A stretch of DNA of 64,000 bases from the NCBI GenBank assembly GCA_950295325.1, contig OX485806.1, forward strand, positions 1,242,001 to 1,306,000. Reading direction: 5' to 3'. The translations under genes and the position numbers were made by a program. Position 1 is the stretch's first letter. Each line of letters begins with the position of its first letter. Positions 12,721 to 24,882 of the stretch are shown here, piece after piece. Below the pieces are notes generated by a model, which was not told the origin of the DNA, did not search any database, and saw only the letters and a list, made by a program, of their open reading frames with translations. This DNA comes from Polytrichum commune. Its lineage: Eukaryota; Streptophyta; Polytrichopsida; Polytrichales; Polytrichaceae.

Positions 12721-12909
12721 TTGATGACTAAGAGTGCAAGTTTGGACTTGAACTTGAAAACCAATCCAAATTAAAGAGAATGCTAACTCCAAACAATAAT
12801 AAGGAACAACAATGTTGGTTGACCCTCAAATACTCCACACAATAATAAGGTACCTATGTGGGGCCTTATGTGGTCCATAGTTTTGTGGTCACTCTTCTTA
12901 ATTAAACAC

Positions 12910-12910
12910 C

Positions 12911-12972
<62 letters not shown>
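12910..12972. repeat. (TA)n(TG)n microsatellite
   Basis: About 11 TA units are followed by about 20 TG units. Open frames across it are artefacts of the repeat. Confidence 0.95.
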
Positions 12973-12973
<1 letters not shown>

Positions 12974-14639
12974 CAAGGTTTATACTCCATAATGGACACC
13001 TAGAAAACACACATGGTACAATTCTATTAGACTTACCACTCATAATATTTATGCCATTTTGAATTTTACAAGCGTGTTTACAAAATCAATGTCGATGTAA
13101 TTGCTACGAGGGTGGGGAGTAAAATGGTATAGCACCATGTAACTCCAAATATTAGGCAACCCATATAATGATCATATGATCCGGTCAAGGTCTATAGTAC
13201 CTTTGTGGGTTGCTAATATAGAGACTCTTGAGACACATTGGGTGACTTCGACACCTCGTCTTAAATATTCAAAAGTTTGGGTGCGTGGACATGGATGTCG
13301 TTTTATTTTGCACTTTTAGCACTTCAAGTATTCTTTGTAGACATTGAAATTTTTAGAAATCACAATTTTAACATCGAAGTAACCCTTCTTTCCTCCTCTT
13401 CTCCCCGTAAGGTTTCATCCGGTAATATGTAGATTAAAACTGGTTATTCTTTTTCCTCTGAATTGGACACCTTTCTTAGAGTAGTATGTGCTTAAGTTTA
13501 TGTTCAAGGAAGCGAACACAATCAAATTAGCTTGAACAAACACAATGGAAAAGAGAATTGACTAGGTGCTCAAATTCTATAAATCATTTTAGGCTCAAGT
13601 AGTCAAAACCATTAAGGGAACCTTCATGATTTAGAATCTATTGTTTTTGAAAATTTAGGGAATATATAACTTTGGTAATTAATAAGATGTTCATATGAGA
13701 AGATTGGTTGTGCCCTTGCTTTGGGTTTGTACATCCTCTTACACTAATTGCAAGTTAAGTGTTCAAAAACAAGTTAAGTGGGCATATTACCCAAAAACAA
13801 ATTCTTGTTTAGGCTTGCTTATCTTATATGTATTAACCAACAAAAATTATAATAACTTTAAGTTCTTTTCAAGTGCAAGGTCTAACTCAATTATAGATCG
13901 TGATTTGAAGACCGACCCTGGTCCAAGATGACCCTAAACTATCAGATGATAGTGGAGAGGTACTCAAACCGAACGGAGTGGTTGGTAGTTCGATTCCCAG
14001 CCATGAAATCATCTCTCTACTTGACAGAAAACTAGCCAGGTGGTCAAACACCTCATGTGTTTCAAAAAAAACTTAAAATAAAAATAAAAATGAACTAAAA
14101 TAAAATTGAAGACCGACCCCACCGTCAACCACAACCACAACAACCTTTATAGTGTAAACAACCCTTCGGGGTCACGGGGAAGATGACATTGTTTTCAACT
14201 TACATCAAAACACGTCAACTTTTCTGCTATTTTAGTACCCATTGATTATGACTCGTGTTGCAGTCATAGTACCAAAAGATTGTAAGACTAAAAACAAACT
14301 CTCTCCATGAGCGTGATCGCTTTCATTGTGTCCCATTTTCATCATAGTATATTGATAGTATACACCAACCAATAAAGAGATTACGTTTCTCAACGCCTAC
14401 CGTGGGGGGTGTGGTAAAAACATAACCCTGTAAATCTAGCATTGATATGCATTCAATTATTTATAATAGACTAATGTGGGGTCTTTGTCCTCAATTTAGA
14501 TGCTATTTTACTTGAAATAGTAAACTTGAGCTCACATGAATGAATGTGTTCTGAAAATATTAATACACTATCTTCTTATTGCACTAAAGTGATTCATTTG
14601 TGTGTTTTCTTGTCATAAATTGCAATGGACAACCTACAA
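12973..14639. other. AT-rich intergenic, nothing recognised
   Basis: No conserved frame, RNA gene or clear repeat structure was seen in this stretch. Confidence 0.4.
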
Positions 14640-15872
14640 TATATGGTTGAATAGTACAACTTTGATATTTAAGTAGAATGAGCCTACGCCCAAGCGTGCG
14701 CCCAAGTCCATATTTAATACATGTTGAATTCTATCATAAGATCTTACGACATGATTGTATAGAAAGATCTCCGCTAGAATGTGCATAATTGACTATGATA
14801 ATATTGTAGCAGTTGCTTTGATTGTATTTTTTTCACTAATCAACATTTATCTATATAGATTTAACATCAAAAACATATATTTAGTTTTTCCCATCATATT
14901 TTTATAACATATAGCATTCACGCAATCATTAAGGATTCACACATGTCCCATATAGTTTAGGTATTTCATAAGTACATTGACATATTTGTTCACAGAATTG
15001 AAGCAACCAAAAAAACCCCGTATTTTGAAAATATGTCCAAATTTACTTAAATACCTCATATCAAGTTTTCTCCTTGTGATTGCCGAGGACTTGTATGCTA
15101 GTTGTTGGTGATGCTCCCGAAACTATTGAATCAAAGAAGAAGAAGGAAGGACCATTCATATTGTATATTGTTTTGTGCCTTTTTGAACTACGACCTCTAC
15201 GGATGCTACAATGGCATGTTAAGCTCCGGTTTTGTGCCCTTCGAAGTGGTCCCAATATGCGGCGCTTTATGTGTAAAGCCTTGCAACCAATTGCGCTTTA
15301 TTGCCCCCATGCATGCTTCATGAAGCTCAAGCGCCAATCAAACACCTTCTCGCTTTTGGAAGATGGCAGCTCAAAGTTCAAATCAAGGTCCGTGGTCCCA
15401 AACCAACAACATATCAATGTTGTTAAGAATCGGGTATGCTAATTCTTTTGTTTGAATGGGCAACTACAATATGATATTTAAGTAAAATTGGATTTAGTCC
15501 AAGTTTACAAATATAACATGCTAAAATTTACCATAGGTTCTTATGATGGAATTGTATGGTAACAATCTCCGATAGAGTGTGCAAACTTGATCATGGTAGT
15601 GTTATAGCCCTTGGTTTGATTGCAATTTTATTATTCAACATTTATGTAATATATTTAACATTGAAAAGTAGGTATTTGATATATATTCCATCATATTTAG
15701 TAGCATAACATTCAAGTTATCATTATGGAATCACATATCTCCCATACAATTCAGGTGTATCATAAGTGTACTGATGGATCGATCCCTCCGTAGAATTGGA
15801 GTAACCAGAAAAATCCATATTTTGAAAGTATGTCCAATCTTACTTGAATATGTCATAACTTAGGTGACCTTA
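14640..15872. repeat. pair of about 420-bp diverged direct repeats
   Basis: The block 14640-15062 recurs at about 15462-15872. Shared landmarks include TTTAACATYRAAAA, the run CCCATATAGTTTAGGT versus CCCATACAATTCAGGT, and TTTTGAAAATATGTCCAA versus TTTTGAAAGTATGTCCAA. A roughly 400-bp unrelated centre contains the phrase GATTGCCGAGGACTTGTATG, which also appears near 26088. A miniature terminal-repeat element or a plain segmental duplication is possible; no target duplication was identified. Confidence 0.6.
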
Positions 15873-17505
15873 CATTTTTAGGCCAAGTAGAAACATGTGT
15901 AAGTTAAATTTAGCATTAATGAATCTAAATTTCGTTCATTAGCTTGTTGCAACATAATTATTCGTAAAGTTTGGGGTTGAATTGGGGTTGAAATCCCCTA
16001 ATGATGGTTATTTGAGTGTAGTCATTTAGTTTGGAGGATTTTTGAGTTTTGGGCGTCGAAATGTTTCATCTTTACATAACCAATTTTTTTTCCCATAGAG
16101 CTTCTTTGCCATATACATGCACATGTCTTATAGATAGATAGATAGATAGATAGATAGATCTTTCAAGGCCATTGTGAATAAAGTGTATGTTCATAATGTT
16201 AAAGACCCAATGCCCACTGGACAAAGGGCCATTGGAACAAAACTACTCTCCATGCTGAGAATAGACACTTTAGTGACCAACACATGTCTTATATATTTGG
16301 GCACTCCTTACTCCTATCGCCATTCATGTATTCCCCAAATATCATCAAACTCAAGAAAATGGCTCAAGAATTGCCTAAAGCTCTAGAATAGAAACAAAAG
16401 AATTTTTCTCCTTAGTTTTTTAATTAGGTCATAACTGACACAAGCGTTTGAAGTGACAAATATGAGAGATTCTTTCATAGTTGGGGTTATGGTCTCCACT
16501 TTTGGTGACTTTCCATATAAAACTTAGAATGTTCATTATAATACTTTCCAAGGTGGAAAATTATCTAAAATATCGTTGGGGCTACCATATGTTGATGCAT
16601 TCAACCTATAAAGACCCTAGGGGTAGAGAATATTATTAAATATGTTATTAAGTAACAAAATAAAGGTTCCTTGGTGATTGTCCCAAAGGAGAAGTTGTCA
16701 GGCATTATCAAATGATCACACCCTTGCAATAATAAAAACGATTGCACAACAAACTTCACTCAAAGAAGAAGAAAAATGTTGGCTCTCTCCCTCACCATGT
16801 TTTCCTAATCAAAGTAACTCAAGCTTACACCATTTCCTTAGGTTCACAAACGTTGGCCAACTTGCAGTTGGCAACTTAATTAAAGGGCTTGTGGAATGCA
16901 CCCAATCTATCCTTTCATAGTAAAATTTGATAGAGTGTGGGTTTGAAGGCACACGATGAAAGAGTATTTAGAACCAAGTTAGTGTTTGATTAGGTCATTT
17001 GAAAGTGTCGATGTAAAGACACATGATGAATGTGTAAGAGTAAAGTTAGAGGTATTCATGGTATATATCATGTAGTGATAGACACCAATTGACGACCGTT
17101 ATGTTAATGAATGGGAATAGTTGTAATCCAATAAGAGATCCCACTAGGTTTACAACACATCATTCACTTAAGATCTAGAATTTCATAACTAATTCACATT
17201 ATGTCCAAAACATATACACAAAAATATTGTAGATTTAAGTTTTTTGTAAATAAAACTTGTGGTACGAAGATCTTGAAAGAAATTGTGTAATTCTCTAAAC
17301 GTTAAAATGGCTGAAGACGTAACTCTCTACGATAGTTTCGTCTACCTTGAAAATTGCCGCAAACATCACTCTCGTGGTGGCTCTTCACGAGAACTTTGGT
17401 GTAAGTACTTTTTGAGACGTGAGAGGCTACAAGTTGGTCTCTTATTTCTCATGGCATTGCAATAATAAGATAAGGATAAGCATAAGAATAATAAGTTTGA
17501 AGTGA
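15873..17505. other. intergenic, AT-rich, with a (TAGA)n microsatellite
   Basis: A TAGA microsatellite lies at 16130-16158. Short frames near 16174-16386 and 16678-16920 show no family resemblance and are not supported. Nothing else was recognised. Confidence 0.45.
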
Positions 17506-17997
17506 GGGTCACATCACACAAGAGCCAAGAGTCATGACCATGAAATTGTGAGAGCCCAAAAGAACGTGTCCTAAAGCCATCCCCAGACACCTCCAAAATC
17601 ATGTAGTGTGGTCACGGACCCTTAAGTGTAGTGTGAAGTCATATGTGATTGGGCCCTCAACCAAATGCTATTTCAATGAATTTCCATTCATGAGGGTCTT
17701 CATACATGATAAAATAAAATAAATCAATGGTTGTGAGCGTTCGGAGTGCCATGGTCTCCCGGTTTTGTGTTAGGCCTACCTCCAAGAGGTGGTTTTTGAA
17801 AATAGTCCAACTGACCATGAACCATTCGACACCATCTAGGAATCCATGTAGACTTTACATCCATCTTGCATTCACATACTCTGTTGGTCCCTCAAGCGTA
17901 GTGTGAAGTGAACTCGGATTGGCTCCGCCTTCTCCACCAATGAGGGTGCTTGAAGTGTAATGGTCACGGGCTCTCAGTCTCGTTTGTGAAGTGGCCC
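17506..17997 (-). mobile_element. Tourist-like MITE, older copy
   Basis: This 492-bp element matches the copy at 21468-21971 in opposite orientation over its whole length. Its ends are GGGTCACATCACACAAGAGCC and the inverse of GGGCCACTTCACAAACGAGA. It is followed by TAA; the left flank reads TGA, so the 3-bp target duplication has decayed. There is no coding capacity, and a PIF/Harbinger transposase would have to act in trans. Confidence 0.75.
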
Positions 17998-18769
17998 TAA
18001 GTAAGCTTGTAAGGGAGGGAGAAGGCTAAATCCCTTGTAGAAACGCACAGTTGACTCGAGCATGGCCACCGTGGCACACAGGCCCTGCAACTGTGCATGG
18101 TCCATTTTACCCCCCCCCCCAGGGTAAAAAATACGGTCGTAACTCACTGACACCCGGGACACTACGCAATGTCCCGAACCCTTGTCGCCGGAACACTGCA
18201 ACGTCGGAACATTAATGTGTGTGGGCATGGCTGGGCATGGTTGGACATGGCCACTTGACTACAAATCTCATATTGAGTGCACTTCAACTTCAAGGTCTAA
18301 TATCCAATATATATGCACACTTCCAATTAGTAACCAGGCAATTGATTGGGATTTCATTCCGGAAGTGAAACCATCAATGAAGCACGTAATTAACTTGGAG
18401 GTCAAAAACATTACAAAATCCTCGTTAACATTGAGGTTATAATTTTTGTGACTTACCATTTGAAATTGTCTTTGTCATTCTAAAATGACACTTAAATTAG
18501 TGTGCTGATTTAATATGTATAATTTATGATATTTTAGGTAATGCCGTCTACTTTCACAAGTATTCATATGTAAGGGAGGCCGCGCCGTGACTTGAGGAGG
18601 AACTTGATTTCATGCATGCATGCTTTTTGGAATATCTTATTTCGACAAAAATCAATTTCTCTACAGCTCCAAAAGTAAGAAAGGTACGTGCTCCTTCACT
18701 CGAGTCTCAAGCTGGTGGGCTGCATGTGTATATCTCCTTTGATGAGGCAAATAATGTACATAGCATACA
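17998..18769. other. intergenic, nothing recognised
   Basis: Contains a C-run at about 18111-18120. No conserved frame or repeat partner was identified. Confidence 0.4.
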
Positions 18770-19045
18770 TTGGAGGGAGGAATTTATCGTATATGAGTGC
18801 GTACCTCTCATCCATCTCATCCATCCATCCAACATAAAAGCTTGACATTCTTATAGGTTTTGTTGTCGATTCATCTCAAATGGCTTTGAGTAAACTCATT
18901 TGGGGTCTTTGAAGTTGATGTTGGTGTCAATTCAACTAAAATAAATAACCTCCGGGTTGCACATTGTTTTAAAGCTTTTGTGTGGGACGAATGAGAAGCA
19001 CGCTCATATACGATAGTTCTGTCTCTCTGTATAAGCCAAGTGATC
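18770..19045. repeat. isolated unit of the 240-bp fold-back repeat
   Basis: Carries GTACCTCTCATCCATCTCAT near 18803, then GATTCATCTCAAATGGCTTTG, and ends near 19010 with a degenerate inverse (GAATGAGAAGCACGCTCATA). It is the same family as 10720-12130, arranged as a single inverted-ended unit of about 260 bp, which supports a MITE origin for that array. Confidence 0.6.
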
Positions 19046-20014
19046 TCATATAACCTCACCAACGTGGCAACACGGACATATCTATAAGAAGGTATTTGAG
19101 AATTTGAAAGAAAAACCCGTTTTTTCTTATGATGGTTTGAAGTTACACATGTGATTGCTCGTTACATGAGTTCTAAAGAGGGGCCGGGTGGGCTTTGTAG
19201 CATTTGGTTTCTTGGTTTAGTGTATTTTTCTACGAAGATATTATGTTTTTCAACAATTGTGGTTTGGATTACTTCATTTATTACACTACACATTTGATTC
19301 ATTGTGGTGTTACAATTGGCGAGTTGAGTGAACTAAAGTGGTTTTCATGACTTGTCACATACCACCAAATTTCTTACGACATTCTCTCTAGTTGTCATCC
19401 AATGACAGTAAGACAATTAGTGTGGGCCACATGAATCCATATGTTTAACTTGAAGTGTCTCATGTACATGGAGTGTACATTGAGCAACGCTTTGAATGTT
19501 GACATACAAAGAAACTATGACTTGTGTGGACATCTATTTAGACACAAAATAACGCTTGATCCTAAACTTTTGTTTTCTCAATATTAGGTTTCTTATACTA
19601 AGGGGCCCAGGATTTGTGCCACTCGAGTTAAAGGGGTCCAATAAATAGCCTACCCCCTTATATCCTATAGGTTTAAGGCTCTTTCATCACAACTAATCTC
19701 AGTAGACTAACTCAAAATCTTGGATGTTAATTATGGGATCAAATTTGGTAAGAGAAGAAATCTTTGAATCGGAAGGGGTTCCTAACATTTTCATTTTCAA
19801 TTTTCAAAGGTAGAAACGCCCAATTCCATCAATGACCCCAACTTTGACACCTACTTTCCCCCAAAAGTAATATAGGTAAGGGAGAAGCATTGTGCTCCCG
19901 TACCTTACTCAAATAGTTTGCAACAAGTGCTTCTACTTTACTCGAGTGACACGAATCCTTGGCCTTTTGTGATACCCATCAAATGGTGACCTAAATGATA
20001 AGGTCACTCACCTT
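19046..20014. other. intergenic, nothing recognised
   Basis: No conserved coding frame, RNA or repeat partner was recognised in this AT-rich stretch. Confidence 0.4.
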
Positions 20015-20345
20015 ACAAGGTATGTGAGTGTTATCCAATTCATTTTTTTGTGTTCTCCAATTTCTATGACTTAGATTTGCATATCTACGATGAAGCATTG
20101 ACAAACATTGGATTGAAAATCATACCTCCCTTCATTTACATATGGTTATTGGAAGTGCATGTTTGTTTGATTCCTTCAGTGAGTACATAGGTCATCCCAA
20201 TCATGTTCAATATTGAGTGTGGAGTCGTTTATAAAATTCAAAGTCGCAGTCCAAATTCTTTTAGTCATATGTCTTTATGGTGATTGATCTTTGATCTTCA
20301 CCTAACCACACACCAATCAAATATAGGTGTCTGATTTATTTATTT
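20015..20345 (+). repeat. single-arm copy of the 378-1448 foldback family
   Basis: Matches the left arm of 378-785 block by block: GGTATGTGAGTGTTAT, ATGGTTATTGGAAGTGCATG, GAGTACATAGGTCATCCCAA, and the end CAAATATAGGTGTCTGATT. It is either a solo arm or the left part of an element whose right arm has been lost. Confidence 0.75.
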
Positions 20346-20912
20346 TTATAAAAAACCCATTGAATAACATAACATTAGTCAATAGGCTTGGCCACTTCCA
20401 TGCCACGTGTGAGTCACACCACATGGGACTCCGTTACATGAGCGCATGGCGATACTGGTCATACTAAGGCCCACTTTATACACAGCTTGGAGCCAACCTG
20501 AGCACTAGCCTGATTCACATGCAATCGAGCCATCAATCCGGCTCAACTTTATCAACTTTTTGCGGGCCCATCCTTGTAAGGCTTGATTTTAGGTTCCAAT
20601 GTTCGCGAGGGGAAAGTGTAGTGAAGAAAATCATCCATTCATGAATTGACGGTAGAGATTTTCATCATCCAATGAATGAGCCCAATCTAGTCCATGTTGA
20701 GAATTTGGGCTAAGGAAAAACTCATTATGTTTTCTTCGAGCCAACCCAAAGGTTTGGCGCCAAAAATTTGCCACCTAGGACACCACATGGGATGAGTGAG
20801 TGTTTGGGCCCAACCCTAGTATAAAGCCCTTGGGTTGGATTTGCTAAAACCGAGTGATCTCATTGGGCCACATTTCTAGAGTTCGGGCCCAATGAGATCA
20901 CTCGGTCCCAAG
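20346..20912. other. intergenic, nothing recognised
   Basis: No gene was seen. A short inverted phrase around GGGCCCAATGAGATCACTCGG (20886-20906) repeats, inverted, words at about 20852-20869. Confidence 0.35.
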
Positions 20913-22083
20913 TAAGGTAAATGAGGCTAATGTGGACACCTCTGGCTTTGTGGAATAATCCAATTGATAGATTTGAGCATTAGAAACTTGAGCATGTTAG
21001 CAATTACGAATATGAACCAAGGAATTTGAAATGGATGAAAGCGAAGTTGAGGAAGGCGTTGATCTAGGCTCCATAACGAAAGATTCTTTACTTCTCAATT
21101 TGGTTTTGTAGGGGGGAACTTTTTTTTATCATTCAATGTTGTGTAAGTGGACGACATCATTAGCAAATTTTACATGGGTCATTTGCCAATGAAAACCAAG
21201 TTCATTGTTAATATTGATGTGTTAGGTTTCTAAAGTGGTCATATGTAAGATAAAATGTTGTTGAATAGGCTTTTCATTATAAAATACCCATAATACAAGT
21301 TGGTTGGCAACTCATAGGCACATGCCGCCTCCTAATTTGCCTACCTTGTGCACAAAAATCAAGTGTGTCATAGCTTGGTGGATAGCACTCCTAATTATGG
21401 AGGATGGTGAGTGTAGTTTGACTTTTGCGAAGGTGAGTAACCCAAATTTCATCAAGGTGGCAACTAAGGGCCACTTCACACACGAGATTGAGAGCCCGTG
21501 ACCAATACACTTCAAGCACTCTCATTGGTGGAAAAGGCGGAGCCGGTCCAAGTTTGCTACTTCACACTACGCTTGAGGGACCGACGGAGTATGCAAATGC
21601 AAGATGGATGTAATGTCCACATGGATTCCTACATGACATCAAATGGATCGTGTTTCATGGTCACTTGGACTATTTTCAAAAACTACATCTTTGAGGTAAG
21701 CCTAACACAAAACTGGGAGACCATGGCACTCCGAACGGTCACAATCGTTGGTTAATTCTATTTTATCATGTGTGTGAGGACTCACGCGAATAGAAATTCA
21801 TTGAAATAGCATTTGGTTGAGGGCCCGGTCACATATGACTTCACACTACACTTCAGGATATGTGACCACACTACATGACATTGGAGGTGTCTTGGGACAA
21901 CCTTCAGACACTTTCTTTTGGGCTCTCATAATTTCATGGTCACGGCTCTTGGCTCGTGTGTGAAGTGGCCCTAAATCACCATGTATTGCAGGTACCACCG
22001 AATTAGAGCGACCGCGCGCCGATTTGGAACCAAAAACATGTGTCCGATTAAAGAAACTAACCAAATAAGCCTCATCTACCGTA
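20913..22083. mobile_element. TIR element, copy A, split by a MITE
   Basis: The ends are inverted: TAAGGTAAATGAGGCTAAT at the left, and a right end whose reverse complement is TACGGTAGATGAGGCTTATT. Without the inserted 504-bp MITE the copy is about 665 bp and aligns along its whole length with copy B at 24204-24882. No transposase frame was found, so it is non-autonomous. Confidence 0.7.
21468..21971 (+). mobile_element. Tourist-like MITE inserted in copy A
   Basis: This 504-bp element has ends GGGCCACTTCACACACGAG and the exact inverse at 21953-21971. It is flanked on both sides by TAA (21465-21467 and 21972-21974). The corresponding place in copy B (near 24773) reads GCGGCTAAATCAT with a single TAA and no insert. 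Three-base TWA duplications and GGGCC ends fit PIF/Harbinger-related MITEs. A second, inverted copy is at 17506-17997. Confidence 0.85.
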
Positions 22084-22375
22084 TGAAGTGGGCCTAACTT
22101 CCTCGACAAACATTGAAGCCGGTTGGGATGAAAATTAGGAGATTCCTCAACAATGCTCCCTCGTTTCCATGACCCCACCCAACCAATGTTCAAGATTGAA
22201 GTCTTCAATGCCCTTCAAACGTGATTTGGCCTTTCAAAATATACCTCTCTCAAAACAACCCTTCAAAACGCAACCCCAAATTGAAAACGAAGACGTCACT
22301 TGAAATTCTCAACATAATCTACCCGCCACAAGAACCAACAAGCGGAGGGCATTGTCACTACAAGAAGTAGAGTTA

Positions 22376-23569
22376 GGGCCGGTTTACACTACGGTGGAGA
22401 AGTCCACCGGTCATGAAAAAAAGGGTGTTTCTCAATTGTGATTGGTCGAAAATGCAACTCTTGACCGGTGGGTGTTTACACTAGGTGAAGAAAACAATGG
22501 TGGTGAACTTTTCTCATGGATGATAAAATGACATGGCCACCTACATGGCGCCACTTTTTGGAGTTGGGCTTCTCCGGCCTCAAGAGGTCAGACAAGAAAC
22601 TCCTCCTCCGGAGAAGCCCAACTCAATAAAAAATACCATACAAATCGGCAAGTGTATGCAAAGTATCACCGGTTGCCAATCGATGCAATGTCAAAGAAAT
22701 TCTACACTCTATTGGAATACAAAGTCTTAATTTTGTATCTTTCTTGCTCAACATGGGTTCAAGCAAATGACATAAATAAAAAAAAGTAGGCTTACTCACC
22801 CGTACACGATCTTTGAACATTTTTGCATTATATGATCCAAGAAGAAATTGTGACACATATCCACTTGGCCGGTCAAATTTCCACACCACCCACTCCTTGC
22901 TCCCAAACAAAAAATATGCCATCATCATAATTGAAGCATTATGGTGATACATGATGGTTTTTTGTATCGCCATAGTTGAAACGATAAAATACTTCAAAAC
23001 CATAAAGATCATAAGAGAGCACAAAATCTCTCTTCTTCGATTATCCATGATTGAAGATCAAAGATAAGAAGAGAGAAATTGATGAGGATGATTAAGAGGA
23101 GAGCATGTCTTAAATAATACCAAAGAGTAGTGTTTTGTCCAATGTGTATGGGTTTTCCCCTCTTCATTCTTAAACACCCAAGGAGACATTTATTTCCTAC
23201 ATGGGCCAAACTTGACAATTGGCAATTTGGCAATTTTCATTATCTTTTGAATAAAATTGAACATTATATTACACAATTCTTATGAACACAATTCTTGTTG
23301 AAATCTTTTGATACAATGTGAATGTAGAGAATTATGGTTTTTTATCACAAAAAATCTTCACCATTAGGTGAACTTCTCTTCACTGGTGGACTTCTCCGCT
23401 AAACTTCTCCTCTAGGTGTTTAGACTTCAACCGGTCAAGACTCCTTAAGAAATATTTTATTGCCTTTAATTCTTCTCTGGCACATCCACCATTTGCCTCA
23501 TATAACCATGTCTTGGCCAAGCATTCTTGACCGACCGGAGGCCTTCTCCACCGTAGTGTAAACCGGCCC
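22376..23569 (-). mobile_element. PIF/Harbinger-type element, internally deleted
   Basis: This 1194-bp element has terminal inverted repeats starting GGGCCGGTTTACACTACGGT, identical for at least 27 bp at both ends, and is flanked by TTA at 22373-22375 and 23570-23572. It encodes the N-terminal part of a HARBI1/PIF-like transposase on the minus strand (22623-23048). The catalytic DDE part and the companion Myb-like gene are absent, so it cannot move by itself. Confidence 0.88.
22623..23048 (-). pseudogene. truncated PIF/Harbinger transposase (N-terminal part)
   Basis: A true ATG at 23048 opens a 141-codon frame. The region from RVSKPTFFYLCHLLEP to CRISLTLHRLATGD and LADLYGI is the typical helix-turn-helix-containing N-terminal region of PIF/Harbinger transposases, just ahead of where the DDE nuclease domain should start. 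The frame ends abruptly two residues after LYGI, and no DDE motif follows inside the element. The break coincides with the internal deletion of the transposon. Identity rests on the motif order, since no search could be run. Confidence 0.8.
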
Positions 23570-24203
23570 TTAGATGGTCGATTCTTAATTCTTCGCATCG
23601 TACTGGAAACATGTACCATATAATTCATGCACAAGTTTAATATGAGTTTTGTATTTCATTTCTATATTCTTAGATCGACGTCTTGGATTCGAACGAGCCC
23701 TTCAACTGAAGGGCTGAAATTTGAGAGCCCTTTCCAAATGAAACTCATATGAAGGCTTCAATCTTGAACACTACTACTGCACCCAACTCCATTTCACCCA
23801 CAAACCTTGATTAGTGAGCTCAACACTCCAATGTTTTGGGAAGCGGGAGTTGGGTTTCCTTGAAGTTCCCAAAATGCCACTTGTCGCATCCACAGTGGCC
23901 TCCGGAATCGTCCACTTGGTTAAAGTCCCCAGCCAAGGCTTGGCCGAGAGATCTGCTATGGCGCTTACTTTTTACACACGAGATTCATAGTGTGTGCTCA
24001 TGCATCGACCAAACGAAAGAGGAGCCTCGACTGCTCTATCGTCCATCTGTCGACTTCCTATTTGCTCCCTCTTTACAACAATTGTGGGAGCCAATTAGAG
24101 GCCGCCAACACTACTTAGGGTCTACACCCTACGAGTACGAGTATGTAGAGTGCGCCTTTAAGTTAGATGGAATTTGGAGCCTCGAGTAGTCACGAGCTCT
24201 ATG

Positions 24204-24882
24204 TAAGGCGGAGGAGACTAATGTGGACACCTCCAGCTTTGTGGAATCATCCAGTTGATGGATTCGAGCATTAGGAGCTTGAGCATGTTAGCAGTTGCGA
24301 AGCATGACCAAAGTAATTGAAATCGTTCAAATCGGAGTTGAGGAAGGTGTTGATCTAGGCTCTGGAATCAAAGTTCCTCTACTTCTCAGTGTGGTGTCCT
24401 GTTGGGGGGGGGGGGAGGGGGGACTCTTTTATTGTTCAATGTTGTGTAAGTGGACAACATCGATAGTAGATTCTACATGGGTCATTTGCTAATGAAAACC
24501 AAGCTGACTGCCAATATTGGTTGTGTCACGTCTCTAAAGCGGTCACACGTAAGATAAAATGTTATCAAATTGGCTCTTTATTATAGAATACCCATAATAC
24601 AAGTTGGTCGGCACCTCAATAGCCACATGCCGCCTCCTATTTTGCCCACCTTGGTCACAAAAATCAAGTGTGTCATGACTCGGTGGATAGCAGTCTTCAT
24701 TATGGAGGATGATGGGTGCAGTTTGACTTTTGCAAAAGGTGACTAACCCAAATATCATCAATGCGGCGGCTAAATCATCGTGTATTACAAACCCACCAAA
24801 TTAAAGCGATTGTACCGCCGATTACGTGCCAAAAATAGGTATTTGATTAAAGAAGCTCACCAAATTAGCCTCATCTACCTTA
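24204..24882. mobile_element. TIR element, copy B (carries the empty MITE site)
   Basis: This 679-bp copy of the element at 20913-22083 has ends TAAGGCGGAGGAGACTAAT and the inverse of TAAGGTAGATGAGGCTAAT. It has a G-run at about 24404-24421 where copy A has a shorter G-run. The point corresponding to the Tourist-like MITE in copy A is uninterrupted here. Confidence 0.7.

Noticed and set aside
15080-15442. 120-codon plus-strand frame
   Set aside because: It lies in the centre of a direct-repeat pair, has overlapping frames of similar length, and no motif is recognisable.
14640-15872. LTR retrotransposon
   Set aside because: The two repeats are direct and about 420 bp, but no TG...CA ends, target duplication, primer-binding site or coding centre could be identified.
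23836-24189. 117-codon plus-strand frame
   Set aside because: It begins at TTG, not ATG, has no recognisable domain, and is in repeat-rich DNA.
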